Of a stretch of 9,123 bases of DNA, positions 1 through 6,184 are shown one piece after another (the stretch's first letter is position 1; each line of letters starts with the position of its first letter). The translations under genes were made by a program, and so were the position numbers. The stretch lies in contig SKWF01000292.1 in the NCBI GenBank assembly GCA_007129085.1, positions 1 through 9,123 on the forward strand. The letters run 5' to 3'. The notes beneath the pieces are model-generated. The model saw nothing but the letters and a program-made list of their open reading frames with translations, ran no database searches and was not told the DNA's origin. This DNA comes from Balneolaceae bacterium (GTDB lineage: Bacteria; Bacteroidota; Rhodothermia; Balneolales; Balneolaceae).

Positions 1-433
1 AGCGCCGGGTAATTCTATGCTCTTTTTCGAGCGGTTGATAGGGATCAGTGACTCCGCTCATCACTAATGTTTCGGGCTGCCATGTTTTTTTGGAGAGTGT
101 TTCCCGTAACAGTTTGGGAGCATCAAATTTTGCCACGATTTTAGTTTCAAAATCGAGGCCGGCCGACATCCCCAAAAATTCGTGTGTGGGTCGTGCGTAA
201 CAGTATGCACAGCCGTGCTCGCAGCCGCGATACGGATTCAAGCTCACACCAAACGGAATATCCGGACTCGTATTGGTGGAGATGATCTTTTTGGTATGAT
301 CGTTTAAAACCTTGGTTTTCGGTTTTTTCAGCTGACCCGTTTCCTGGTCAATCTCATACTCCAGGTGGGTATCTTTAAAACGATTTTTGGGATTTTGCGC
401 CGCGCCGCGGCCTCGGAGGGGTTGGTAATTCAT
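1..433 (-). CDS. PA0069-family radical SAM protein (SPL-like), N-terminal part, cut by window edge
   Basis: I translated 144 codons by hand from the ATG at 433-431; the frame stays open to the left edge, so the C-terminal half is missing. The protein starts MNYQPLRGRGAAQNPKNRF, the typical opening of PA0069/Rv2578c-type radical SAM proteins. It contains RGCEHGCAYCYARPTHEF, a CX3CX2C motif (Cys71, Cys75, Cys78) that should bind the [4Fe-4S] cluster and S-adenosylmethionine. Further on, SGVTDPYQPLE is another hallmark of this group, which is related to spore photoproduct lyase and often labelled 'DNA repair photolyase'. The substrate of the PA0069 branch is not established, so a repair role is inference only. 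The start fits because the family's conserved N-terminal residues begin directly at this Met. The next gene upstream on this strand ends 355 bp away, so it is probably transcribed alone. Confidence 0.88.
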   Translation of the reverse strand, partial: MNYQPLRGRGAAQNPKNRFKDTHLEYEIDQETGQLKKPKTKVLNDHTKKIISTNTSPDIPFGVSLNPYRGCEHGCAYCYARPTHEFLGMSAGLDFETKIVAKFDAPKLLRETLSKKTWQPETLVMSGVTDPYQPLEKEHRITRR

Positions 434-788
434 GAGGGTGCATATATTTTACACATATATTACAAAACGGCACTCCTCTTCGCAACAGATATTTGGTCCG
501 GACATCAAATTTAAGCGCTACAATCTTCACCCCAAAAGCTGTGCAAAAAGAACGAGTATGAAGAAGATTCCCCATTAACTCCGTCATGCCGTGCCCCACA
601 TTTATGCTGAATTTATTTCAGTGTAGCATCTCCTTCTACTGATGGAGCTATAAGTTCAGAAGGAGACCCCGCATCTCCGTTCCACTTCGTGCCTGCACGC
701 AGAAGTATATTCACCTTGTTGCTATTCATCTGAAAGGTTTCGGCACGCAGGCGTGCGGGGTGACGCTCTTTAGAAAACCTATACTGAA
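434..788. other. 355-bp intergenic region with hairpin-rich repeat, no convincing gene
   Basis: This gap separates the radical SAM gene from the saccharopine-dehydrogenase-like gene, both on the minus strand. It must hold the promoter of the radical SAM gene in its left part (about 434-520, A+T-rich) and the 3' end of the oxidoreductase transcript on the right. I found no clear TTTG/TAnnTTTG promoter pair. The right part (604-764) is dominated by inverted repeats, listed separately. A 74-codon minus-strand frame here (375-599) runs into the radical SAM coding region and has no recognisable protein character, so I do not annotate it. Confidence 0.6.
604..764. repeat. Cluster of inverted repeats resembling a dispersed intergenic (REP-like) element
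   Basis: Several stem-loops are packed together. (1) CTGAA 607-611 pairs with TTCAG 617-621; ATGCT 604-608 and AGCAT 625-629 flank it. (2) TCTCCTTCT 629-637 pairs perfectly with AGAAGGAGA 658-666. (3) CGTGC 688-692 pairs with GCACG 695-699. (4) GCACGC 743-748 pairs with GCGTGC 751-756. (5) CCCCGCA 667-673 is the reverse complement of TGCGGGG 754-760 and would enclose (3) and part of (4). Bacteroidota-type genomes often carry dispersed intergenic repeats with GATGCTGAAxxxATTCAGCAT-like and CACCCCGCA-like parts. This block looks like a degenerate copy, possibly two joined copies. The repeated nature cannot be proven from one window. It lies downstream of the 789-1874 gene and could also act as a transcript end for it. 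Confidence 0.5.
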
Positions 789-1874
789 TTATTTCTCACT
801 AATCACTTCTCTCGTTGTTCGATCCACTTCCAGGATCAGATCTTCGCCGTAAACCGATGCCGGAGTTTGATAGCCCGGCTTCCACTCACCGCCACGAATC
901 TTCTCCGCAATAAGCAACGACGTAATGGCGGTCAATCGATACCCCTCGAGTGTAAGGCATCTTGTCTGAATACTTTGGCCGGCACCATTTTTAACCTCAC
1001 CCCAAATAACGCTAACTCCCTTCTCTCTTGATTTTTTCCCCGGCCCTTTAACATTCTTGCTGATCCGTTTTTTAATCAACGATCGCACAAATGATAAACG
1101 TAGAATTGGTGCTATCCAGTTGGAGATTTTCAGCCACCGTATCTGCGATTTTTTCATCGCCGTATAGACCACGATATTTTCAATCCCGGTTGTAAAATGT
1201 GCTGTGGAGACATCACCCCAGGGAATAGATGCCGTAGTTTTTACTCCTTTCCCAAAATCGATTTCACGGGTTTTGTACGCTGCCGGGACGGATGTGATTT
1301 CACCGTCTTTTCTTATTGCTCCTCCGTTCCCCATATTTTCCGCCATGGTTTGAGCCGTACCGTGCGAAACGCCGCCGCCCAAGCCCATAAATGCCAATTC
1401 AATTTCCGTTGCATCAGGCATCTGCTTTTTTAGAAAAAGTGCCATGCAGTCTGTCGGTACTACATCAAACCCGGTGCCGGGCATCGCCATTATTTTGGCG
1501 GCTTCAATCTCTTTGCTTTTCGATTTCACTCCTTCAAACACCTCAATTTCACCCGTAATATCGAGGTAGTGGCACCGATTTCGAATGCAGGATTCGAGCA
1601 TCTTTTCCCACGTATTTCGAAACGGCCCTGCACAGTGAATTACCAACTCGGCATTATTCAACAGATTATCCATCTGCAGCGGATCTTCGAGATTGGCTGC
1701 CATATAATCAAGCCCCAACTCAGCCGCCTGCTCTTTCAGTTTTTTCTCGTTTCTGCCCGCGAGGACCGGCCGAACATCCAGATCTTTTTCCGATATAAGT
1801 TCAGAAATTAACCTCCCCGTATAGCCGTAACTTCCGTAGATAACCCATTTCTTCGCGCTCGATTCCTGACTCAT
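789..1874 (-). CDS. Saccharopine-dehydrogenase-family NAD(P)-binding oxidoreductase (trans-acting enoyl reductase type)
   Basis: The 361-aa protein has an N-terminal Rossmann fold. WVIYGSYGYTGRL (residues 10-22) carries the GxxGxxG dinucleotide loop (Gly14, Gly17, Gly20), followed by the AGR turn at 39-41 at the end of beta-2. Further family landmarks are CAGPF (81-85), YLDITGE (103-109), GFDVVPTD (135-142) and the C-terminal GYQTPASVYG (334-343). These match the 'saccharopine dehydrogenase NADP-binding domain' proteins of 350-420 aa that include mycobacterial trans-acting enoyl reductases and eukaryotic SCCPDH-like proteins. They do not indicate true lysine-pathway saccharopine dehydrogenase, so the substrate is unknown. 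The start Met lies just before the Rossmann strand, as expected. An aminotransferase gene lies 173 bp upstream on the same strand. Joint function with it in amino-acid metabolism is possible but not shown. Confidence 0.87.
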   Translation of the reverse strand: MSQESSAKKWVIYGSYGYTGRLISELISEKDLDVRPVLAGRNEKKLKEQAAELGLDYMAANLEDPLQMDNLLNNAELVIHCAGPFRNTWEKMLESCIRNRCHYLDITGEIEVFEGVKSKSKEIEAAKIMAMPGTGFDVVPTDCMALFLKKQMPDATEIELAFMGLGGGVSHGTAQTMAENMGNGGAIRKDGEITSVPAAYKTREIDFGKGVKTTASIPWGDVSTAHFTTGIENIVVYTAMKKSQIRWLKISNWIAPILRLSFVRSLIKKRISKNVKGPGKKSREKGVSVIWGEVKNGAGQSIQTRCLTLEGYRLTAITSLLIAEKIRGGEWKPGYQTPASVYGEDLILEVDRTTREVISEK

Positions 1875-2047
1875 ATGCCTGTTTTAAAAAATTGATGTTG
1901 AGCAAATTTAGTAGCGTATATTCCGTCACCTGTTGCTAAATATGACGAGTATTGTGTTTCTTAAATCCGTAACACACTGGGGTCGATGAAACCAATCAGG
2001 TAGGGAGAACAAATTAATCGAGAGATTAAATCGGGTATGTGAAAGTG
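1875..2047. other. 173-bp intergenic region between two minus-strand genes; weak hairpin
   Basis: This region should contain the end of the aminotransferase transcript and the promoter of the 789-1874 gene. TTAATC (2014-2019) and GATTAA (2024-2029) form a 6-bp stem with a GAGA loop, about 20 bp past the aminotransferase stop. On the minus strand it is followed by TTTGTT. It is A/T-only except for one G-C pair and lacks a clean U tract, so it is at best a weak terminator. I see no clear promoter consensus. Confidence 0.3.
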
Positions 2048-3235
2048 TTATACAAACTCTTTAATCGCCTCTGTAATCACACCAAAACAGTCTCGCAACA
2101 TCTGTTCCTCTATAATCAATGGCGGAGCAATTCGAACCAGTGAGTTGGAGTGGAGAGTCCAGCCGAGAATTATGCCACGATCAAAACAGTACTCTACAAC
2201 CTTTTGAGTCAACTCGGCGTCACGGAGTTGGAGACCGAGCATGGCACCGCGTCCGCGAACTTCTTCGATTCCATCACCTTGCAGCATTTCAAAAGCGATC
2301 TCTTCTATTTTTTTAGCCTTTGCTGAAAAATCATCACTTAAAAGCGTTTGGAGGTTCGCATGCGCTGCGGCACAGCTGACCGGATGTCCGCCAAAGGTGG
2401 TTACGTGATTCAGTGGTGGATCGTGCTTAAATGCTTCAAACCGATCGCTGGAAGAGACAAATGCGCCCATCGGCATTCCACCGCCCATCGCTTTGGCCAG
2501 GCAGAGAATATCGGGAACTACATCGTAGTGCTGGAAAGCGAAAAGATCTCCGGTGCGGTAGAACCCCGTCTGAATCTCATCAAAAATCAAGAGTGCCCCC
2601 ATCTCGTCGCAAATTTCACGAACCATTTTCAGCCACGCGGGATTTGCGGGAATAATCCCTCCCTCCCCTTGAATCGGCTCCATAATTACAGCGGCTACAT
2701 TCGTGTCAATTTTGTAGAGTTGCTCTACGTGGTTAAAATCTAGAAACTCCACATCGGGCAAAAGTGGTAGATAAGGATCGCGGTAAACATCTCGCCCGGT
2801 TACGCTTAATGAGCCGTGAGTATCGCCATGATAACTGTTTTTAAAAGCCAAAAATTTCGAACGTCCTGTCGATTTCTTCGCCAGTTTAAGCGCCCCTTCG
2901 TTTGCCTCGGTTCCGCTATTCACAAAGTATACACGATCGAGCGATTCGGGCAGTTGATCACACAAAAGCTGGGCAAATTGACTCTGTGGTTTTTGAATAA
3001 ACTCCCCATACACCATTACGTGCAGATGGTGATCGAGCTGCTCTTTTATCGACTTAATTACATTTGGATGGCGATGCCCCAAGCTGCTGACCGCAATTCC
3101 GGAGATCAAATCAACGAACTCTTTGCCATCCGTTGTATAAATCTTGCATCCTTCCGCGCGATCAATTTCCAAGCCCATCGGCTCGCCGCTCGTCTGTGCG
3201 ATATGGCGGTAAAAGGATGTTTTAGGGTCGGCCAT
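2048..3235 (-). CDS. Class-III PLP-dependent aminotransferase (acetylornithine/GABA aminotransferase-like)
   Basis: This is a complete 395-aa fold-type I aminotransferase of normal length for the ArgD/GabT group. Motifs appear in order. NSGTEANEGALKLAK (106-120) binds the PLP phosphate, and FKNSYHGDTHGSLSVTG (131-147) supplies the aromatic-His pair over the cofactor ring. EPIQGEGG (186-193) follows, then IFDEIQTGFYRTG (217-229), whose Asp219 contacts the pyridine nitrogen. LAKAMGGGMPMGAF (246-259) holds the Schiff-base Lys248. TTFGGHPVSCAAA (279-291) and LVRIAPPLI (366-374, likely carboxylate-binding Arg369) complete the set. It moves an amino group from an omega-amino or similar donor to 2-oxoglutarate in the cytoplasm. 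The exact substrate cannot be read from sequence: no other arginine, GABA or lysine pathway gene is in the window, so argD is not assigned. On the minus strand GAGAGATTTT just upstream of the ATG may serve as ribosome binding site. Confidence 0.93.
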   Translation of the reverse strand: MADPKTSFYRHIAQTSGEPMGLEIDRAEGCKIYTTDGKEFVDLISGIAVSSLGHRHPNVIKSIKEQLDHHLHVMVYGEFIQKPQSQFAQLLCDQLPESLDRVYFVNSGTEANEGALKLAKKSTGRSKFLAFKNSYHGDTHGSLSVTGRDVYRDPYLPLLPDVEFLDFNHVEQLYKIDTNVAAVIMEPIQGEGGIIPANPAWLKMVREICDEMGALLIFDEIQTGFYRTGDLFAFQHYDVVPDILCLAKAMGGGMPMGAFVSSSDRFEAFKHDPPLNHVTTFGGHPVSCAAAHANLQTLLSDDFSAKAKKIEEIAFEMLQGDGIEEVRGRGAMLGLQLRDAELTQKVVEYCFDRGIILGWTLHSNSLVRIAPPLIIEEQMLRDCFGVITEAIKEFV

Positions 3236-3390
3236 AAAATCTCTCTACTATTCTAATTAATTATATAATACCAGCATTACGATTTCGGTATATGTTACAG
3301 AACAAGCAATTAAAAAAGAACTTTTAACTCTTAAAATCTGCTAGTTTATAACTTATTACAAAATTGCCGTGCCCCATACATCCACTCGAT

Positions 3391-4029
3391 CTACTTCTGA
3401 GTTATGCCGCTTTGCCACTCATCAATAGCCTGCAAAAATTCTTTCTGAATCTCTTCTCCTTTATCGTCGGCGTACCATTTATGGAGATGCTCAGCAACTT
3501 CCTGGTATGCCATTTCACTTGATCCGCGCAGTGTGTTATACAGTTCTTGGGCCTTTTGTGGCCGCGGACCCCATTCGCCAAGTACATCCAGCGTTTCCGC
3601 ATCCAAGCAGATCAGCTTTGGAATCGACCGGCTTTTGCCTTGATATAAAAATTGGTCCATAACATCCAGGTGTTCATCCCGCAGAATAAACTTCAGATGT
3701 ATATTGTTTGTTAAATCCGCCATTTTTGCAATAATTGGTACCGATTGAGCTGCATCTCCACACCATGCTTCGGTAATCACCAACCAAATCCATTGGCGAT
3801 CTAAATTTTGTAACCTTTCGGTAATCTCTTCGTTGAGATCGGTGCGTTTATCGTGTCGTTTCATCCGGTGCACATTCATTTTGGTATAATGAATCATCGC
3901 ATCGGAGTGATTTTCACCGGTCGTTTTTCCTTGTTTTAGTAGATCATCTGTCATCTGCCGATACTCATCATAGTTATATGCATCTTTAATGAGTTCTCGG
4001 TCGATTACTTGTTCTTTTACGTCAGTCAT
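3391..4029 (-). CDS. Thioredoxin-like family protein with a single active-site cysteine
   Basis: The 212-aa protein has no signal peptide and should be cytoplasmic. A charged, helical N-terminal region (1-75) precedes a thioredoxin-like core. WIWLVITEAWCGDAAQSVP (80-98) corresponds to the beta strand and active-site turn. In place of CxxC it has Cys90-Gly-Asp-Ala, so the resolving cysteine is missing. SIPKLICLD (135-143) gives the cis-proline (Pro137) loop next to the active site. Residues 170-212 form an acidic C-terminal helical tail. I believe WCGDAAQ is a conserved form in this thioredoxin-like subfamily (Thioredoxin_9-like), not a local mutation, but this is from memory. Without the second cysteine, ordinary dithiol-disulfide exchange is unlikely; a monothiol reductase, adaptor or binding role is more plausible. 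It lies 42 bp downstream of the UbiA-type gene on the same strand and is probably co-transcribed with it. Confidence 0.82.
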   Translation of the reverse strand: MTDVKEQVIDRELIKDAYNYDEYRQMTDDLLKQGKTTGENHSDAMIHYTKMNVHRMKRHDKRTDLNEEITERLQNLDRQWIWLVITEAWCGDAAQSVPIIAKMADLTNNIHLKFILRDEHLDVMDQFLYQGKSRSIPKLICLDAETLDVLGEWGPRPQKAQELYNTLRGSSEMAYQEVAEHLHKWYADDKGEEIQKEFLQAIDEWQSGITQK

Positions 4030-4071
4030 GCCGTCCGTTTATTCTTAGATTAGATTTTTTGAGCTAAATTT

Positions 4072-4935
4072 TTAAAACCAGCCGTGTTCAATAGCATTCA
4101 GTACTATAAAGCATAATACAAATGATAGGGATGCCAGAAATTTCATTTTCATAACAATTTTATACTCATCATCATTGCCTTTCAATTGTGCAATAATTTT
4201 GGAAAGTAAAATTCCTGATACCGTACAACCAACAAATAGTAACATACCGTAATATGGACTGATAAAGTACATCACCAAGATGATAATAAAGCTACCGACC
4301 GTAAAGTTACCCACAAAAAACTGCTTTACTATTTTAAACCCATATGTAAGGGCGAAGGTTTGATCTCCCCTTCGGCGATCTTCTTCCACTTGGTAGACCT
4401 GCGAAACCGGGTAGAGCGAAAGAAGAATCAACATCGCACCAACACTCCCCAAAAATACCATTGGTGTGATCTGTCCGCCCGCCGCTAATGTTCCCAGCAG
4501 CACAGAGTTCAATCCCGTACTGACACCAATAGCGATAAGGCTTCGAAGAGGGCGCCCTTTCCACCGCCCATACGGTGAGGAGTAGACCCAGAAAAGAAAC
4601 AGGCTAACCAGGTAAATCCCGGCATAAATTATGCTAACGGCACCTGCCCACATCAACCCGAAAAACATAAACGCAAGGGAAAGTTTATGCATCCAGGGTT
4701 TCATTTTTGGTGGATGTTTAAGTCCGCCAACAGGGCCGGTGTCTTTATCCCACCAAGAGTTGAAAGCGGTAGCGCCGCCAAAAAGAAGTACGTGGACGTT
4801 TAAAAACTGAATCAGATATTGCATGATGTCCATTTCGCCGGCAAGCACCCCTCCCATCAAATATCCACCGGAGAGGATAAAAATCTGGTAATGGAGCCGC
4901 AGATGGAGTATAAAATGGAGGATTTCTTTCAGCAT
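4072..4935 (-). CDS. UbiA-family prenyltransferase-like integral membrane protein
   Basis: The 287-aa protein is highly hydrophobic, with roughly eight or nine predicted membrane segments (for example 16-33, 38-56, 86-118, 132-152, 158-176, 207-226, 229-246, 266-281). The first UbiA signature is FNSWWDKDTGPVGG (58-71), giving an N-x3-D-x-D pattern (Asn59, Asp63, Asp65) for Mg2+-diphosphate binding. The second is YQVEEDRRRGDQT (181-193), aligned with the usual xDxEGDRxxGxxT; the first Asp is Gln182, while Glu185/Asp186 and Gly190 remain. SSPYGRWKGRP (119-129) fits the UbiA cytoplasmic loop. UbiA enzymes transfer prenyl groups from isoprenoid diphosphates to acceptors such as quinone precursors, haem or chlorophyll. 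No quinone or haem pathway gene is adjacent, so the acceptor is unknown. Length is normal for the superfamily. The thioredoxin-like gene follows closely. Confidence 0.83.
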   Translation of the reverse strand: MLKEILHFILHLRLHYQIFILSGGYLMGGVLAGEMDIMQYLIQFLNVHVLLFGGATAFNSWWDKDTGPVGGLKHPPKMKPWMHKLSLAFMFFGLMWAGAVSIIYAGIYLVSLFLFWVYSSPYGRWKGRPLRSLIAIGVSTGLNSVLLGTLAAGGQITPMVFLGSVGAMLILLSLYPVSQVYQVEEDRRRGDQTFALTYGFKIVKQFFVGNFTVGSFIIILVMYFISPYYGMLLFVGCTVSGILLSKIIAQLKGNDDEYKIVMKMKFLASLSFVLCFIVLNAIEHGWF

Positions 4936-5149
4936 GAACGGGTATTTTTGAAAAAATATAGTAAATGGTTTATGGTAGATGGTTGATAGATTTATTCAAT
5001 GAGTCTTAAAATTTTTGTTGTGAATGATGTACAAAAGCTAGAGTAAAAATTGAGAAAATGATTCATGCATTAATTAAAAAATTGAACCATTAGAATACGG
5101 CAATTATTAAACCATCTTCCATTGACTATAATCAATCTACCGAAAAATC
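4936..5149. other. A+T-rich spacer between divergent transcription units, with degenerate inverted repeats
   Basis: This stretch lies between the minus-strand UbiA-type gene and plus-strand sequence beginning at 5150. It should hold the UbiA promoter. On the minus strand TATATTTT (near 4951-4960) resembles the TAnnTTTG -7 element of Bacteroidota, but no matching TTTG lies at the proper distance. ATGGTAGATGGTT (4972-4984) is matched in inverse orientation by AACCATCTTCCAT (5110-5122) with one mismatch, and AATGGTT (4964-4970) by AACCATT (5085-5091). No coding sequence is evident. Confidence 0.4.
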
Positions 5150-5233
5150 ATGTTCAAAAAAGACATGCTAAAAGACGATACGATTCTTATTACCGGCAGT
5201 GGAAGTGGGTTGAGGCTCTCGATGACTCATTAA
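5150..5233 (+). pseudogene. Truncated N-terminus of a short-chain dehydrogenase/reductase (SDR) gene
   Basis: The ATG at 5150 opens 27 codons ending at TAA 5231-5233. The product begins MFKKDMLKDDTILITG and continues SGSGLRLSM. This is recognisably the first beta strand and TGxxxGxG cofactor loop of classical SDRs, whose Bacteroidota members commonly start MFxKDxLKDKTxLITGGGTGLGxSM. The last Gly of the loop is replaced by Arg and the protein stops directly after it, where a normal SDR has ~250 more residues. No remaining SDR sequence follows in any forward frame before the next gene. I read it as a relic left by a deletion. A short functional peptide is much less likely. The call rests on about 25 residues, so it is moderately sure. 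Confidence 0.65.
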
Positions 5234-5280
5234 TTTGCCGTTTACATGGCAGTGAAAAGATCGGTATTTTTCAGTTATGA
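5209..5280 (+). pseudogene. Possible C-terminal remnant of a second gene, stop overlapping the next start (ATGA)
   Basis: In the frame shifted by one base from the SDR relic, codons from about 5209 read through to TGA at 5278-5280 and end LICRLHGSEKIGIFQL. The composition looks protein-like. The TGA overlaps the ATG (5277-5279) of the following gene in a 4-base ATGA, a usual arrangement for translationally coupled genes. Together with the abrupt loss of SDR similarity near 5212, this suggests that a deletion fused the start of the SDR gene to the end of a different, unidentified gene. Alternatively it is chance reading frame. I cannot name the family. Confidence 0.35.
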
Positions 5281-6173
5281 TTGAATCAGCAGCAGCACAG
5301 AAGGCCCGAAAATCTATTCCTCAACCAACGTGGGAGAACCAAAAAGTTCGCCATGAAGAGAGCGTAGGTGAGATTTTGGATCCATACTTAAAGAAGCGTT
5401 CTGAGCAGAAAAAAGATCCTGTTCTCGATTTTCTTTTCGAGTATTATAAATTTCGCCCCTCCCACCTGAAACGCTGGTCGCCCGGAATAGGAGTTGTTCT
5501 TGAGGTGGAAAATGAGGAGTTACTGCCAAAAATCAGCGAGTTTTCGATCTCCGGTTCAACAGCATGGCTTAATCCTGATTTCTTTCCCCAAAAAAGAGAA
5601 CGTGCAGTGCGGTGGATGTTAGGGCTGCTCGAAAATACCGACGACTCCAAACCGTTTTACGGCTGTTTTGGCATGCACGAATGGGCGATGGTGTACCGGG
5701 CTGATAAGGTTCGCCACAATCAAATTCCACTGCGCCTTCCTGATGAAGAGATTGCTGAATTTGTGGAATCACGACCACTGCTCTGCACCCATTTTGATGC
5801 TTTCCGATTTTTTACTGAAAAAGCGAAACCGTTAAACCGAAATGAGTTGAGCCGTGACAGTTTTCAGGAGACGGAGCAGTCGGGGTGTATCCATACGAAT
5901 ATGGATCTATACAAATGGGCATATAAACTTCATCCGTGGGTATCGGGTGAAATGGTTCGTGAGGCGTTTTTCCTGGCTAAATTTGCCCGCACTATTGATA
6001 TGAAAGCAAGCCCATACGACCTTCGTGAATATGGGCTGCAGCCAATTAAGATAGAGACGGAAGCCGGGCGAAAAGAATACCTGGTGAAACAGAAAGAGAT
6101 CCATGAAAAGGCGGTGCCTATTCGCAAAAAGTTGATTCAGCACTACCGAAAAATACTGGAACTTGTATCCTAG
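5277..6173 (+). CDS. Conserved protein of the family commonly named '3-methyladenine DNA glycosylase'; function unproven
   Basis: The 298-aa soluble protein matches, from memory, a family well represented in Actinobacteria and Bacteroidota, about 290-310 aa long. Conserved blocks are DPVLDFLFEYYKFRP (47-61), RWSPGIGVVLE (66-76), CFGMHEWAMVY (130-140), THFDAFRFFT (171-180), GCIHTNMDLYKWAYKL (203-218) and DMKASPYDLREYG (241-253). The many invariant His, Asp, Cys and aromatic residues suggest an enzyme or metal-binding site. Databases often carry the name 3-methyladenine DNA glycosylase, but I see neither the helix-hairpin-helix Gly/Pro-Asp signature of AlkA/Tag nor an AAG/Mpg-like fold motif, so that activity should be treated as unverified. 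The ATG at 5277 is the only Met before residue 114. It has no Shine-Dalgarno and overlaps an upstream TGA, which hints at past translational coupling. It converges with anmK, with only 11 bp between stops. Confidence 0.8.
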   Translation: MIESAAAQKARKSIPQPTWENQKVRHEESVGEILDPYLKKRSEQKKDPVLDFLFEYYKFRPSHLKRWSPGIGVVLEVENEELLPKISEFSISGSTAWLNPDFFPQKRERAVRWMLGLLENTDDSKPFYGCFGMHEWAMVYRADKVRHNQIPLRLPDEEIAEFVESRPLLCTHFDAFRFFTEKAKPLNRNELSRDSFQETEQSGCIHTNMDLYKWAYKLHPWVSGEMVREAFFLAKFARTIDMKASPYDLREYGLQPIKIETEAGRKEYLVKQKEIHEKAVPIRKKLIQHYRKILELVS

Positions 6174-6184
6174 CTCAGCTTGTA

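Noticed and set aside
587..598. 12-mer TGCCGTGCCCCA shared with 3365-3376, both intergenic
   Set aside because: A few identical 12-mers are expected by chance in a window of this size, and the flanking bases do not extend the match by much.
375..599. 74-codon minus-strand frame upstream of the radical SAM start
   Set aside because: It overlaps the radical SAM N-terminus in another frame, has no family resemblance, and the overlapping reading has clear conserved motifs.
2348..2743. 131-codon plus-strand frame inside the aminotransferase
   Set aside because: The opposite strand encodes the catalytic core of an unambiguous aminotransferase; this is a shadow frame.
4999..5046. 15-codon frame beginning MSLKIFVVNDVQ in the A+T-rich spacer
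   Set aside because: It is too short to distinguish from chance and ends well before any other coding sequence; I could not link it to a family.
6174..6184. Terminator between the convergent stops of the 298-aa gene and anmK
   Set aside because: Only 11 bp separate the stops and no hairpin with a T tract is visible there.
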